Part shown: one piece after another, positions 8,144 through 17,200 of the stretch
How the letters are laid out: each line of letters starts with the position of its first letter
How positions within the stretch are numbered: the first letter of the stretch is position 1
Assembly (NCBI RefSeq): GCF_031460495.1
Contig: NZ_JAVKTS010000001.1
Coordinates: forward strand, 248,001 to 312,000
Length of the DNA stretch: 64,000 bases
Reading direction: 5' to 3'
DNA from: Tissierella sp.
GTDB lineage: Bacteria; Bacillota; Clostridia; Tissierellales; Tissierellaceae
Translations under genes and position numbers: made by a program
The notes under the pieces: model-generated
Told to the model about the DNA's origin: nothing
Seen by the model: the letters and a program-made list of their open reading frames with translations, nothing else
The model's database searches: none

Positions 8144-9064
8144 ATGAAATATATGAGTTCTAAAGAAGCAAGTGAGAAATGGAAAATAAGTGATCGTCGA
8201 ATTCGGGTGCTATGTAGTGAGGGGCGTATAGAAGGTGCTATAAAAATTGGTCGAAATTGGTCTATACCTACCGATGCGGCAAAACCTGTGGACGCAAGGG
8301 AAACAAGTAAGAAGAACTACATTGGATTGGAATTTGATTTCAGTTATATAGAGTCACTTAAGGAAACTATAGACGAGCACAGACCTTTTTCCAAAGGCCT
8401 TGCCAATTCACTTCAGGAGAAACTCATTGTTGAATGGACATATAATAGCAATGCCATAGAGGGAAATACTCTGACACTGTCAGAGACCAGAGTTGTTCTT
8501 GAAGGAATTACCATTGGTGGGAAAAGCATGGTGGAACATCTAGAAGCAATTAACCATCGTGAAGCTATCCTTTTTGTTGAAGATTTAATCGCTAATAAGG
8601 ATCCACTTTCTGAATGGAATATCAAGAATATCCATGCATTGATACTAAAAGAAATAGACAATACAAATGCCGGTAAATATCGGATCGAAAATGTTGTAAT
8701 TAGTGGTGCAAAACACATTCCACCGAAGCATTATGAGATTGGGGATTTAATGCAAAAGCTTATGGTGGAATATCAGAATGAATGGAAAGCATTTCATCCT
8801 ATTGTTAGGGCAACACTGATTCATGGAGAATTTGTGAAAATTCATCCATTTATTGATGGGAATGGAAGGACCTCCAGGTTACTTCTCAATTTTGAGTTGA
8901 TGAAAAATGGATACCCTCCAATCATTATAAAGCATGAGGAGCGAGCAAGATATTATGATGTTCTTGATCTGGCACATACAACTATGAATTATGAGCCATT
9001 CATAGAACTGGTATCGGAACTTGTAATAGAGTCTGAAAAACTATGGGTATCTGTATTAGATTAA
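8144..9064 (+). CDS. Fic-domain AMP transferase with N-terminal HTH
   Basis: Fic proteins transfer AMP (or another nucleotide moiety) to hydroxyl side chains of target proteins. The catalytic motif HPFIDGNGRTSR is intact (234-245). A class II auto-inhibitory motif, S102-xxx-E106-G107 in SNAIEGN, sits N-terminal to the Fic core and would restrain activity. Residues 1-50 form an excisionase/MerR-like helix-turn-helix (SSKEASEKWKISDRRIRVL) ending in a beta wing (IGRNWSIP). The 306-residue start at ATG 8144 has GAGGTGAT upstream. It is a single-gene unit behind an inverted-repeat operator; no separate antitoxin gene is adjacent. Autoregulation is likely but not proven. Confidence 0.9.
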   Translation: MKYMSSKEASEKWKISDRRIRVLCSEGRIEGAIKIGRNWSIPTDAAKPVDARETSKKNYIGLEFDFSYIESLKETIDEHRPFSKGLANSLQEKLIVEWTYNSNAIEGNTLTLSETRVVLEGITIGGKSMVEHLEAINHREAILFVEDLIANKDPLSEWNIKNIHALILKEIDNTNAGKYRIENVVISGAKHIPPKHYEIGDLMQKLMVEYQNEWKAFHPIVRATLIHGEFVKIHPFIDGNGRTSRLLLNFELMKNGYPPIIIKHEERARYYDVLDLAHTTMNYEPFIELVSELVIESEKLWVSVLD

Positions 9065-9131
9065 AAATTAAAGAATAATGATTCATTATATGAGGTTTGT
9101 CTGCATAAAGCTGATAGGTTGATACACATAT

Positions 9132-9174
9132 AAAATGGGGTAAATATTTCTGCAATAACCCATTTTAATTTTTA
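9132..9174 (+). terminator. Intrinsic terminator after the Fic gene
   Basis: AAAATGGG (9132-9139) pairs with CCCATTTT (9159-9166), followed by AATTTTTATTT. The rest of the 9065-9323 gap shows no gene. Confidence 0.7.
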
Positions 9175-9323
9175 TTTGTTAAATTATATAAGATTTATGT
9201 GATGCCGTATGCTGAAGCCCTAGCCCTACTTACGAAGTATGATTTAAATAGTTCATAGGATTAGACAATTGTATGATGCAGGTAAATATACTTTATATAT
9301 TAAATTTAAGGAGGGTTAAATAG

Positions 9324-10304
9324 ATGAACTACACTGATTTCTCTAAAGAGCAACTTCTAGAGCGTATTGAAGAACTTGAGATTCTCAATAATGAACTGCT
9401 GAGGGAACAAGAGGAGGTAACTAGGTTAGAATATGCCTGGACCGGTAATCTAGGACATTGGTATTGGAATTTCAAAACTAACAAAGTAACATATAACCCT
9501 CTTAAAGTAACTGCACTAGGCTATAGTAAAAGTGAAATACCAGAACAAGTTACATATCAGTTTTTTACGGATAAGCTACATCCTGAGGATTATCAAAAAA
9601 CTATGGAAGCTATGTATAATCATTTATATGGGAAAGTAAATATTTATGAGGTCGAATATAGAATTCAAACAAAGGATGGTAAATATAAGTGGTACTATGA
9701 TCGTGGTAAAATAACACAGTATGACCAAAATGGGAAGCCGGTATTTCTTGCAGGGATAGTTTTTGACATTACAGAGAAGAAAGAAATGCAATTAGAGTTG
9801 GAGCGCAAAAATATAATTCTTTCAGAGATGTCATTTACTGATGGATTAACGAAAATTGGGAATCACAGGATGATTATTGAGCATTTACAAGATTCTATAT
9901 TAAATGCAAAAATAACTAAGGCGCCCTTATCTATAGCTATTTTTGATATAGATGACTTTAAAAATGTGAATGATATAAAAGGGCATATATTTGGAGATCA
10001 AGTGCTTGTAGATGTTGCAGCCATAATTAAAAGAAGCATTAGAGACACTGATTTTGGTGGAAGATATGGAGGAGAGGAATTTATGGTTATCTTCTCAAAT
10101 ACTGATTTGGTAACAGCATCAAAAATTGCTGAGCGTATTAGAAAATCAATTGCAGACAATGACTATGCTGATGGAATGAAGGTTACAATTTCTGGAGGGG
10201 TAAAGCAATATAAGGGAGAAGATTTCAAGGATTTTATTCATGAGGCTGATAAAAATATGTATCAAGCAAAAAACAATGGGAAAAATCAAATTGTATCAAA
10301 ATAA
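9324..10304 (+). CDS. PAS-GGDEF diguanylate cyclase
   Basis: Cytosolic enzyme predicted to make cyclic di-GMP from two GTP. A short coiled coil (about 6-35) precedes a PAS fold with PAC (about 40-155: WYWNFKTNKVTY, YRIQTKDGKYKWYYDRG) and a GGDEF domain (165-325). The active-site motif is GGEEF at 249-253, and an RxxD inhibitory site (RDTD, 240-243) lies the usual five residues upstream, so product inhibition is expected. The start has AAGGAGGG upstream. It stands alone, with no transmembrane segment; the PAS ligand cannot be inferred. Confidence 0.93.
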   Translation: MNYTDFSKEQLLERIEELEILNNELLREQEEVTRLEYAWTGNLGHWYWNFKTNKVTYNPLKVTALGYSKSEIPEQVTYQFFTDKLHPEDYQKTMEAMYNHLYGKVNIYEVEYRIQTKDGKYKWYYDRGKITQYDQNGKPVFLAGIVFDITEKKEMQLELERKNIILSEMSFTDGLTKIGNHRMIIEHLQDSILNAKITKAPLSIAIFDIDDFKNVNDIKGHIFGDQVLVDVAAIIKRSIRDTDFGGRYGGEEFMVIFSNTDLVTASKIAERIRKSIADNDYADGMKVTISGGVKQYKGEDFKDFIHEADKNMYQAKNNGKNQIVSK

Positions 10305-10450
10305 ATACATATGTCTGTATTAATGTTATAGCATTAGGTAGCATGCTACAGCTGAGTGTGTTGTATTGATGCCAAGAAAGTAAAACTCTTAGAGCATTGT
10401 GGTTACGGGGTTTTATAAAATAAAGGTAGTTTTGTCTACAGGACTCTAGT

Positions 10451-10488
10451 CCTCGATATGTGTTCTCACAAACATATCGAGGTTTTAA
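10451..10488 (+). terminator. Hairpin terminator in the 10305-10824 gap
   Basis: CCTCGATATGT (10451-10461) pairs with ACATATCGAGG (10472-10482), followed by TTTT. It lies about 150 bases after the GGDEF gene. The rest of this 520-base gap has no convincing gene; a ribosome site and ATG near 10545-10560 open only an 11-codon frame, possibly a remnant. Confidence 0.6.
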
Positions 10489-10730
10489 TTTTGCGGCAAA
10501 GACTATACAGAGTTGAGTTGACAAATTAGATAAATTAGTGGGGATGAGGAGATAAAATGGAAGGAAACATTGACAGTTATAAGCTGATTTAAGTGTTATG
10601 ATAATGAAAGTAGAAAAGAATATTTTAATTGTAACTTTTTGTAATAGTTCATTATCTTAAGAGTGATCCAGGATGGTCTTGATTTGTTTTAAACCATTAA
10701 AATATAAATATGACACATGATTCATGTCAA

Positions 10731-10749
10731 AAAAAAACATGTTTCATAC
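10731..10749 (+). promoter_or_regulatory. Shared box upstream of the 10825 gene
   Basis: The 19-mer AAAAAAACATGTTTCATAC recurs with one change at 13355-13373, upstream of the LemA-SLH operon and its divergent LytTR regulator. It lies 76 bases before the secreted protein gene at 10825. Sharing suggests a common regulator, with the neighbouring LytTR protein the leading candidate. I do not see a clear pair of LytTR direct repeats at canonical spacing, so assignment is tentative. Confidence 0.45.
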
Positions 10750-10824
10750 AGAAAAAAGTTTTTTAGTGAAATATTTGATAGATTGTAGCCGTAAGAACTT
10801 AACCTTTGAAGGAGAAAGAAGATT

Positions 10825-11187
10825 ATGAAAAAACGATTTGCGACTATCTTGCTCACCATGTGTATAGTGCTGACACTTATGCCAATTAGGACTATGGCGT
10901 CAAGCACCATAACTACCATAGCAAGCAAAGCCCCTCTTATAGATATGGTACAAATTCCCGCAGGTACTTATGAACTAGGTGGCAAAAATCTCAAGGCAAC
11001 TCTCACAAAAGGCTATTATATTGGTGAGTACGAAGTCACCCATTTTGTTACCATTAGAGATTATGGCAAGCAAAAGCTGCTTGTCAATGCAAGCGGTCAA
11101 AAGAGCCACAAGGGTACAAAAGTTATTGTGTGGTCATCTACAGGATCCGCACCTGATAACGGAAAAATCACCCTTATTAAAGATTGA
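10825..11187 (+). CDS. Secreted protein, apparent remnant of a larger FGE-like surface protein
   Basis: 120 residues with a clear signal peptide (residues 1-26, KKRF then a hydrophobic core, ending near TMA). Residues 38-68 (MVQIPAGTYELGG, GYYIGEYEVT) match the beginning of the formylglycine-generating-enzyme/sulfatase-modifying fold, but the rest of that ~250-residue domain is missing. The remainder (GKQKLLVNASGQKS, KVIVWSSTGSAPDNGKITL) looks like a repeat tail from a surface protein. The simplest reading is an internal deletion that fused the N- and C-terminal ends of a longer gene. Its signal peptide resembles that of the SLH protein at 14209. It may or may not still be functional. Confidence 0.6.
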   Translation: MKKRFATILLTMCIVLTLMPIRTMASSTITTIASKAPLIDMVQIPAGTYELGGKNLKATLTKGYYIGEYEVTHFVTIRDYGKQKLLVNASGQKSHKGTKVIVWSSTGSAPDNGKITLIKD

Positions 11188-11222
11188 TTATTGGAATCAA
11201 ATATTCACTAAATTTTATAATT

Positions 11223-11275
11223 AAGAGCATAAAGGGACTAGTGATTACTTCTAGGTCCTTTATGCTCTTATATTA
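11223..11275. terminator. Bidirectional terminator between convergent genes
   Basis: AAGAGCATAAAGG (11223-11235) pairs perfectly with CCTTTATGCTCTT (11257-11269), with further pairing of ACTAG/CTAGG inside. It sits between the secreted gene (plus) and the histidine kinase (minus) and would serve both. Confidence 0.88.
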
Positions 11276-11278
11276 TTT

Positions 11279-12550
11279 CTATGCAGTGGCTTGAAATATA
11301 AACCAGCCATCCTTTACAGAAAATTGAAATACACCGCCATACTTTTCTACAATATGAACCATGCTTTTTGTACCAAAGCCATGGCCTTGTTTTTTAGATA
11401 TAGGTAATCCATTATGGAATATTGCTTCTGATTGATAGGTATTACGAATGTCAATGCATAGCTTAGTATTCTTGGAATACAAACGTAGCTTGATTAATCT
11501 TTTATTGCTGTCAGGTATTTTTTCAGTGGCTTGTATGGCGTTTTCCAAAGCATTGGATAATATGGAACAAAGCTCAGTGTCACTGAAGTTTAGCTTATCA
11601 GGTAACTTGGCATCTATAGTAAACATGGCTTTTGCTTGTTTTGCTTTGGATGCAAAAGAGGACAAAATAAGATTGACAGTTTCATTTTCACAAAAGCGTA
11701 TGGGGGTAATAGCATCCATATCAGCCTGGGCAGTTTTTAGATATTCCTTGATAGTATCTATACGGTCTTCCCCTGCCAAAACCTGTAAAAGTGCAAAATG
11801 ATGGCGCATATCGTGGCGATAGGAAGCAGCATTTTGCTGCATCTGCCTTAGAGAAGCAAACTCTGTTTGGGCCTGTTTGAACTGTATGTCCAGCATGTCC
11901 CGCTCTCTTTGGAGACTTGCTTGTTTTTGTGTTTCAGTATAGTAAAGAATAATAAATACAAAATAAAAAACGGATATAGTAGAAGGCATAAATTGCACTG
12001 CCCATTCAGCTCCACTATAAAGCTTGTCTGTGTATATAGTTGTAAGATAATCAAATAAATAGTAAAAAAGTGGCACCGCCCCTAACAATAAGCAAGATTT
12101 ATTGGATTTCTCCATGAGTTGCTGGACAGACCCAACTACATATTTTTTCAAGAAGTAATAAGCCAAAAAAACTGCACCTATATAAAAAATGTGATCTGCT
12201 AGCCTGCTAGCAAATAAAGATCCTGCAAGATAACCAATCCAGCGTGGTGCTTGGCAGCATAGATAGCCAGAAATTACACTTACAGCTGATATAGACCAAG
12301 GTCTTTTATAATATAGGGAGAAAATAAATATCAGTGGTAAATGGATAATCAGTGGATATAGTTTTGAGGTTATATCCAAGCCAAAGATCCACCAAAAAAC
12401 AGTTTGAACGAATAGAAAAATTAGGCAAAGAAAAGTAATACTAATCTTGTTTTTCCTTGTGGCTTCTATTCCTGCGAAGAGGACTGAAACAGCTATTCCA
12501 AAGAATAGTGAGAAGCCAAATCGTATGAGTCCAAGGGCTGTTACTATCAT
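11279..12550 (-). CDS. Sensor histidine kinase, AgrC-like GHKL type
   Basis: A 423-residue membrane kinase: about six hydrophobic helices in residues 1-205, a coiled-coil linker, then a phospho-acceptor region with RHDMRHHF and a GHKL ATPase domain (SNALENAIQAT as N box, GHGFGTKSM as the G box region). This is the architecture of peptide- or envelope-sensing kinases that partner LytTR regulators. It overlaps the response regulator gene by four bases (ATGA), so the two are co-translated. No AgrD-like peptide or AgrB-like protease gene lies next to it, so the signal is unknown. Confidence 0.9.
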   Translation of the reverse strand: MIVTALGLIRFGFSLFFGIAVSVLFAGIEATRKNKISITFLCLIFLFVQTVFWWIFGLDITSKLYPLIIHLPLIFIFSLYYKRPWSISAVSVISGYLCCQAPRWIGYLAGSLFASRLADHIFYIGAVFLAYYFLKKYVVGSVQQLMEKSNKSCLLLGAVPLFYYLFDYLTTIYTDKLYSGAEWAVQFMPSTISVFYFVFIILYYTETQKQASLQRERDMLDIQFKQAQTEFASLRQMQQNAASYRHDMRHHFALLQVLAGEDRIDTIKEYLKTAQADMDAITPIRFCENETVNLILSSFASKAKQAKAMFTIDAKLPDKLNFSDTELCSILSNALENAIQATEKIPDSNKRLIKLRLYSKNTKLCIDIRNTYQSEAIFHNGLPISKKQGHGFGTKSMVHIVEKYGGVFQFSVKDGWFIFQATA

Positions 12551-13278
12551 TCAAAAACGCCCCCCTCCATTTGATAAGCAAGATATTGCTGCTTAATATC
12601 TTTTGATTTTCCCTGAGCAATAGGAACAGAGGAAAGAGTCTGTAAAGTCACCTGATGATTATCGATGGTATCTATATGCTGCATATTCACAAGATAGGAC
12701 CGATGAGGTTTAAAAAAAGACCCTTCTTTTATGAGCTTTTCACAAACTACAGAAAATTGCTCGGTACACTCTATGGCTCTGCCAGAAATCAGATGGTAGA
12801 GAACCTTCTTACCCATGGCCTCTACATATACTAAATTGGAAAGCAATATTTTTTGTATTCCATCATTGCTTTTCACAACTATGGCTGCATCTTGAACCTT
12901 ATCAATATGTTCCAGTACATCATTTAAGGTAAAAAACAGCTTGTCCTTAGTAACAGGCTTTAAGACATAGTTAATTGCCTTCACCGAATAACTTTCCAAG
13001 GCAAATTCCGGGGAAGAAGTGAAAAAGATAATATGTGCATTTTTATCAAATGTTCGAATTTCTTTGGCCAGTTCAATTCCAGTAAAGCTTGGCATGATTA
13101 TATCTAAACAGTAAATATCAAAGGAGTTCCCTTTTTCTAAAACAGGCATTAGTTCAAATCCATTATGAAAAACCGTATATTCATAATCTACATGGTTTAA
13201 TGCCCTGTACTCTTCAATGAGAGAAACCATATGAGAAAGCTCATCTATATTATCATCGCATATTGCAATCTTCAACAT
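12547..13278 (-). CDS. LytTR-family response regulator
   Basis: 243 residues: receiver domain (DDN acid pocket at the N-terminus, phospho-acceptor Asp in CLDIIMP, Lys in LKPV) and a C-terminal LytTR DNA-binding domain (about 135-240: VYVEAMGKKVLYH, FFKPHRSYLVNM). The start at 13278 (ATG, with GGGGG about 7 nt upstream) gives the canonical KIAICDDN beginning; an upstream extension of the frame lacks a ribosome site. It is transcribed away from the LemA-SLH operon, and the 190-base divergent region contains the shared 19-mer box. It probably controls surface protein genes on both sides. Confidence 0.92.
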   Translation of the reverse strand: MLKIAICDDNIDELSHMVSLIEEYRALNHVDYEYTVFHNGFELMPVLEKGNSFDIYCLDIIMPSFTGIELAKEIRTFDKNAHIIFFTSSPEFALESYSVKAINYVLKPVTKDKLFFTLNDVLEHIDKVQDAAIVVKSNDGIQKILLSNLVYVEAMGKKVLYHLISGRAIECTEQFSVVCEKLIKEGSFFKPHRSYLVNMQHIDTIDNHQVTLQTLSSVPIAQGKSKDIKQQYLAYQMEGGVFE

Positions 13279-13354
13279 AATAATCCCCCTTTTGACATAA
13301 TAATACAAATTCATTATAGCATAAAAGTTTAAATAGAAAATATAATTCAAGCAG

Positions 13355-13373
13355 AAAAAAATATGTTTCATAC
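13355..13373 (+). promoter_or_regulatory. Shared box in the LytTR/LemA divergent region
   Basis: AAAAAAATATGTTTCATAC matches the box at 10731-10749 at 18 of 19 positions. It lies 96 bases before lemA and 77 bases before the response regulator start on the other strand, so it could control either unit. Confidence 0.45.
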
Positions 13374-13468
13374 CTCTGTCATTTCTTGTAAAAAATTGCT
13401 GATATAGTTTAGATATGAGGATGAAGGAGTAATTCTCATAAATAAAACAAACAAGGAGGGCTGGTATT

Positions 13469-13990
13469 ATGCTAGCAACTATCATTATAGTCATTGCTCA
13501 TATAGTAATTTTTATTATATTGACCATATCTATCCAACGGAAACTAATTGTACTTGATGAAAATATCAGTAATGCCATGAGTCAGATAGGAGTTCAACTA
13601 TCAAGTCGTTTCGATGCTTTAACAGCTCTTTTAGATTTGACAAAGGGTTATGCCAAGCATGAAAGCGAAACCATCATTGAATCAATCAGATCAAGAAGAA
13701 GCGTCATTACAGCAAAATCCAAACCAAATGATGTGTTATATCAAGAAGGACTTATTGCAGAAGCCTTATTCAAGATTGCTATAGTAACAGAGCAATACCC
13801 AGAGTTAAAGGCAAATCAAAGCTATATCAAGGCCCTAGACGCAGTACAAACCTTTGAAAATATGCTTAGAACTAGTCGCCTAATATATAACGACAGCGTC
13901 ACTAAGCTAAATCGTGAAACACGAATATTCCCAGTTTCTTTGATTGCCAGGATGTTGGGATTTTGCCAAAGAGAGTATCTTATGGATTAG
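13469..13990 (+). CDS. LemA-family protein
   Basis: 173 residues: one N-terminal transmembrane helix (about 3-24) and an all-helical LemA domain with the characteristic central segments LKANQSYIKALDAV and a C-terminal YNDSVTKLN..FPVSLIARMLGF pattern. LemA proteins are membrane-anchored with the bulk facing out; their biochemical role is not settled, though they often accompany secreted or repeat-rich surface proteins. AAGGAGGG precedes the ATG. It is the first gene of a three-gene unit with a zinc ribbon protein and the giant SLH protein. Confidence 0.88.
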   Translation: MLATIIIVIAHIVIFIILTISIQRKLIVLDENISNAMSQIGVQLSSRFDALTALLDLTKGYAKHESETIIESIRSRRSVITAKSKPNDVLYQEGLIAEALFKIAIVTEQYPELKANQSYIKALDAVQTFENMLRTSRLIYNDSVTKLNRETRIFPVSLIARMLGFCQREYLMD

Positions 13991-14032
13991 TATGATAAGA
14001 CAGATATGCCTATCATTAAAGGAGGGAATGGT

Positions 14033-14212
14033 ATGATTTACACATGTAAGGACTGCGGCTTTTTATTCTATCGGATTGGAGTGGTAAAGGTATGCCCTTT
14101 CTGTGAGAAAATCAATGTTCGTTTGGCTAACAAGGAAGAAAGCCAAAAATTACGGAAACTTATGGAGCAAGGAAAAACAAGTATACAAATCAAGGAGGAG
14201 AAGACACTATGA
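14033..14212 (+). CDS. Small rubredoxin-like zinc-ribbon protein
   Basis: 59 residues with two CxxC knuckles, CKDC and CPFC, about 17 residues apart, and a charged helical tail. I start at ATG 14033, which has AAAGGAGGG 8 nt upstream; an earlier in-frame ATG at 14006 precedes that site. Its stop overlaps the SLH gene start (ATGA), so the two are translationally coupled. The function is unknown; a role as a metal-binding accessory or regulator of the surface protein is only suggested by position. Confidence 0.75.
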   Translation: MIYTCKDCGFLFYRIGVVKVCPFCEKINVRLANKEESQKLRKLMEQGKTSIQIKEEKTL

Positions 14213-17200
14213 AAAAAATATTAAGTATTTTTCTTACACTGTGTATAATATTGAATATGCTAGCAGTGACCACAATGGCTGAAGAAATGCATACAAATGT
14301 TGATGCTAGCAGAGAAATTATCAGCTTTGCACCCCTAATAGAAACAGAAAAATCAGTATCATTTGGTACATCCATTGAGGATTTAGAATTGCCAGAAACA
14401 CTGACCGCCACAGTGCGAACAACATCCACAACCACTAGCTCTACCATAGAGGTAGAGGATAGTGAGGCAGATGAGCTAGAAGAAGTGAATGACCCCCAGT
14501 TTGAAGAAACCACTCAGATTATCCCTGTAACATGGACTTCTCGACCAGAATATGACATGGACACTGAGGGTGACTATGTCTTTAGCCCAGTGATTGAGGG
14601 GTATGATGTCAACATAGAGCTACCTAAGATTATCGTGACTGTGGCTGCAACTATAATGGGACGCGGACTAGCAGCTCCTCTGGCCCTCACCACCTACTAC
14701 GATGTATGGGTAGGCGGCGTGCAGGTGACCGATGCAAATAAGGACAATATCACAGGCACAGGTATTACCGGGAGAGTCACCTACAACTCGGATACAAATA
14801 CCCTCACCTTAGATGGTGCAGAAGTAAGAGCGGTATACAATAAAACAGACAATGATAAGAAAGAATGTCAATATGGTATATATGCAGATATCAGCGGACT
14901 AAAAATAGTAGTTACGGGGGACAACACCATACATTGTCCAGATGCAAACAGTAAATACAGTTACGGAATCCACACAACAGGTAAAATGGAAATTTCAGGC
15001 ACTGGCAGTCTAGATGCCAATAGCGGAAAAGGAAGTGTCAGCTATGGCATTTACAGTAATGGTGAACTCACAATCAAAAGCGGAACAATCACCGGTATAA
15101 GCAATGCCAGCGCAACATCACTTGGTATTTTTGGTAATATAATAAATATTTTTGGTGGCGATGTGAATGCTAATAGCGCTGGAGCTGCCCCTACGGCAAT
15201 GGTAGCAAATAGCTATAATATCACTGGAGGTAAAATTACGGTAACTGGAAGAATTGGTCTATCTGCCAACAATAATACAAATTCAATTAATATATCAGGT
15301 GGTGAGATAAACGCCACCGGTACATTCTTAGCAATACGCGGTGTACTAAACTTCAATGGAGGTATGGTAATAGCCAGAGGTGAAACAAATGCTCTAAACG
15401 GAACATTGAACCTTATAAAGGGTATTGCCACAGCTAGCACCAACATAGATGGTAGCAATGCCGGTCCCTATGATGCGGCAAATATTGAAAACTACAAATA
15501 TATTAAGGTTGAACCCTACAAAAATGGCGCGACCATCACGACCCCTGCAACCGAGGCCTCTAAGTCATACGACCAAATAACAGTCAATCCAGCTGTGGCA
15601 AGCGAGAACCCCGGAGATCAGATTATTGAGTATGCAATCAGTACAAGTAATTTGGTCGAGCCCACAGACAGTTGGCAATCGGATGTGTTATTTACTGGTC
15701 TTTCACCAAGTACAACCTATTATGTCTGGGCGCGGACTGCTGAAAAGACAGGCTACAACCCTGGAAGCCCTGTGGCAAGCATGGGAATTACTACAACAGC
15801 CGAGCCTATAAAGAGCGTGTCTGTTGGATCACAAAGCGGCACCGCGACTGCGGGAAAGGCAGGGAGTTTAACCTATACTGTGACTACAGCGAATATAGCC
15901 AATGGAACATATCCCGTGAGCGTTGTGAATCTGCCATCTGGCGTAACTGTGGGCAACAGCGGCAATGTGACGATTTCGGATAACAGCGGAATGCTGACAC
16001 TAACAGTAGCTAATACCGCGGCAGCAGGAATGACTTCCACACTTGAACTCACATTGAACGACACAACATCTGCACCATTCACCATAGTAATCAGTGAACC
16101 TGTCCCCGTCAGCTACAATCTATGGGTAGGTGGAGTGCAGGTTAAGAGCGCCAACGCAAGTAATGTTCTTGGAAATGGAACTGTTACTTATGACCCAGCT
16201 ACAAGTACCCTCATCTTAGATGGTGCAACAATTACCAATAACTATTCCGATGATAATGGAACCTATGGTATTTATGCCAATCAGACCCTAAAGATCGTAT
16301 TGAAGGGTGAAAATAGGGTTACTGCGGCGAATATTAATGAAAAGGAAAGTTTAGCTATCAGAATAGTGAATAACCCACTAACCATAGAAGGAAGCGGATC
16401 ACTTACAGCTAAAGCTGGTAATGTGTCTGGCACGGTTAACTATAGCAGTTGTGGAATTTCTGCCAATGGACTTACTATAAACAGTGGAACAGTGACTGCC
16501 ATTGGGGGAACAGTGCCTCCAGGTCATACTCTCAGTTATGGAATTTCTAGTTCTAACACACTTAAATTTAATGGTGGCACAATAACTGCAATAGGTAATA
16601 ATAAATCGATAAATCAAGCACCGGATTTAAGCGACTACATCGACTTGCAAGTAGTAGCAAGCAGATATGTAAGTGGAACGCCAGCAGTGATTTACAAGGC
16701 GGCAGACATTGCCAACTATAAATACCTTAAATTTGAGCCAGGCCCAGACACCACAATAACCAACTTGGATTTGACAAGTAAACTGACAGTTCCTGCAACC
16801 GGCGGCACACCAGCGACATCCATTACAGATAATCAGTATACTGGCACGATTACATGGAGTGACAATCCTACAAAATTCCTTGCTAGTAGGGTTTACACCG
16901 CAACCATAAATCTGACAGCAGAAGATGGATACACCTTTTCAGGAGTAGCTGAAAATGCTTTCTCTTATGATGGAGCAAGTAGTGTTACCAATAACATAGG
17001 CTCCGATCAAACATTGACTGTAACAATTATCTTCCCTCAAACAGAGGCGAGGACATTAGAAAAAATCGAAATTACTAGAGAAGCCACTAAAACAACATAT
17101 TATTATGGGGAAATCTTCGACAAGACTGGTATGATAGTGAAAGCATCCTATGACGATGGCACAACAGATGAAAATTTTATGGACTACACGGTGGATAAGA

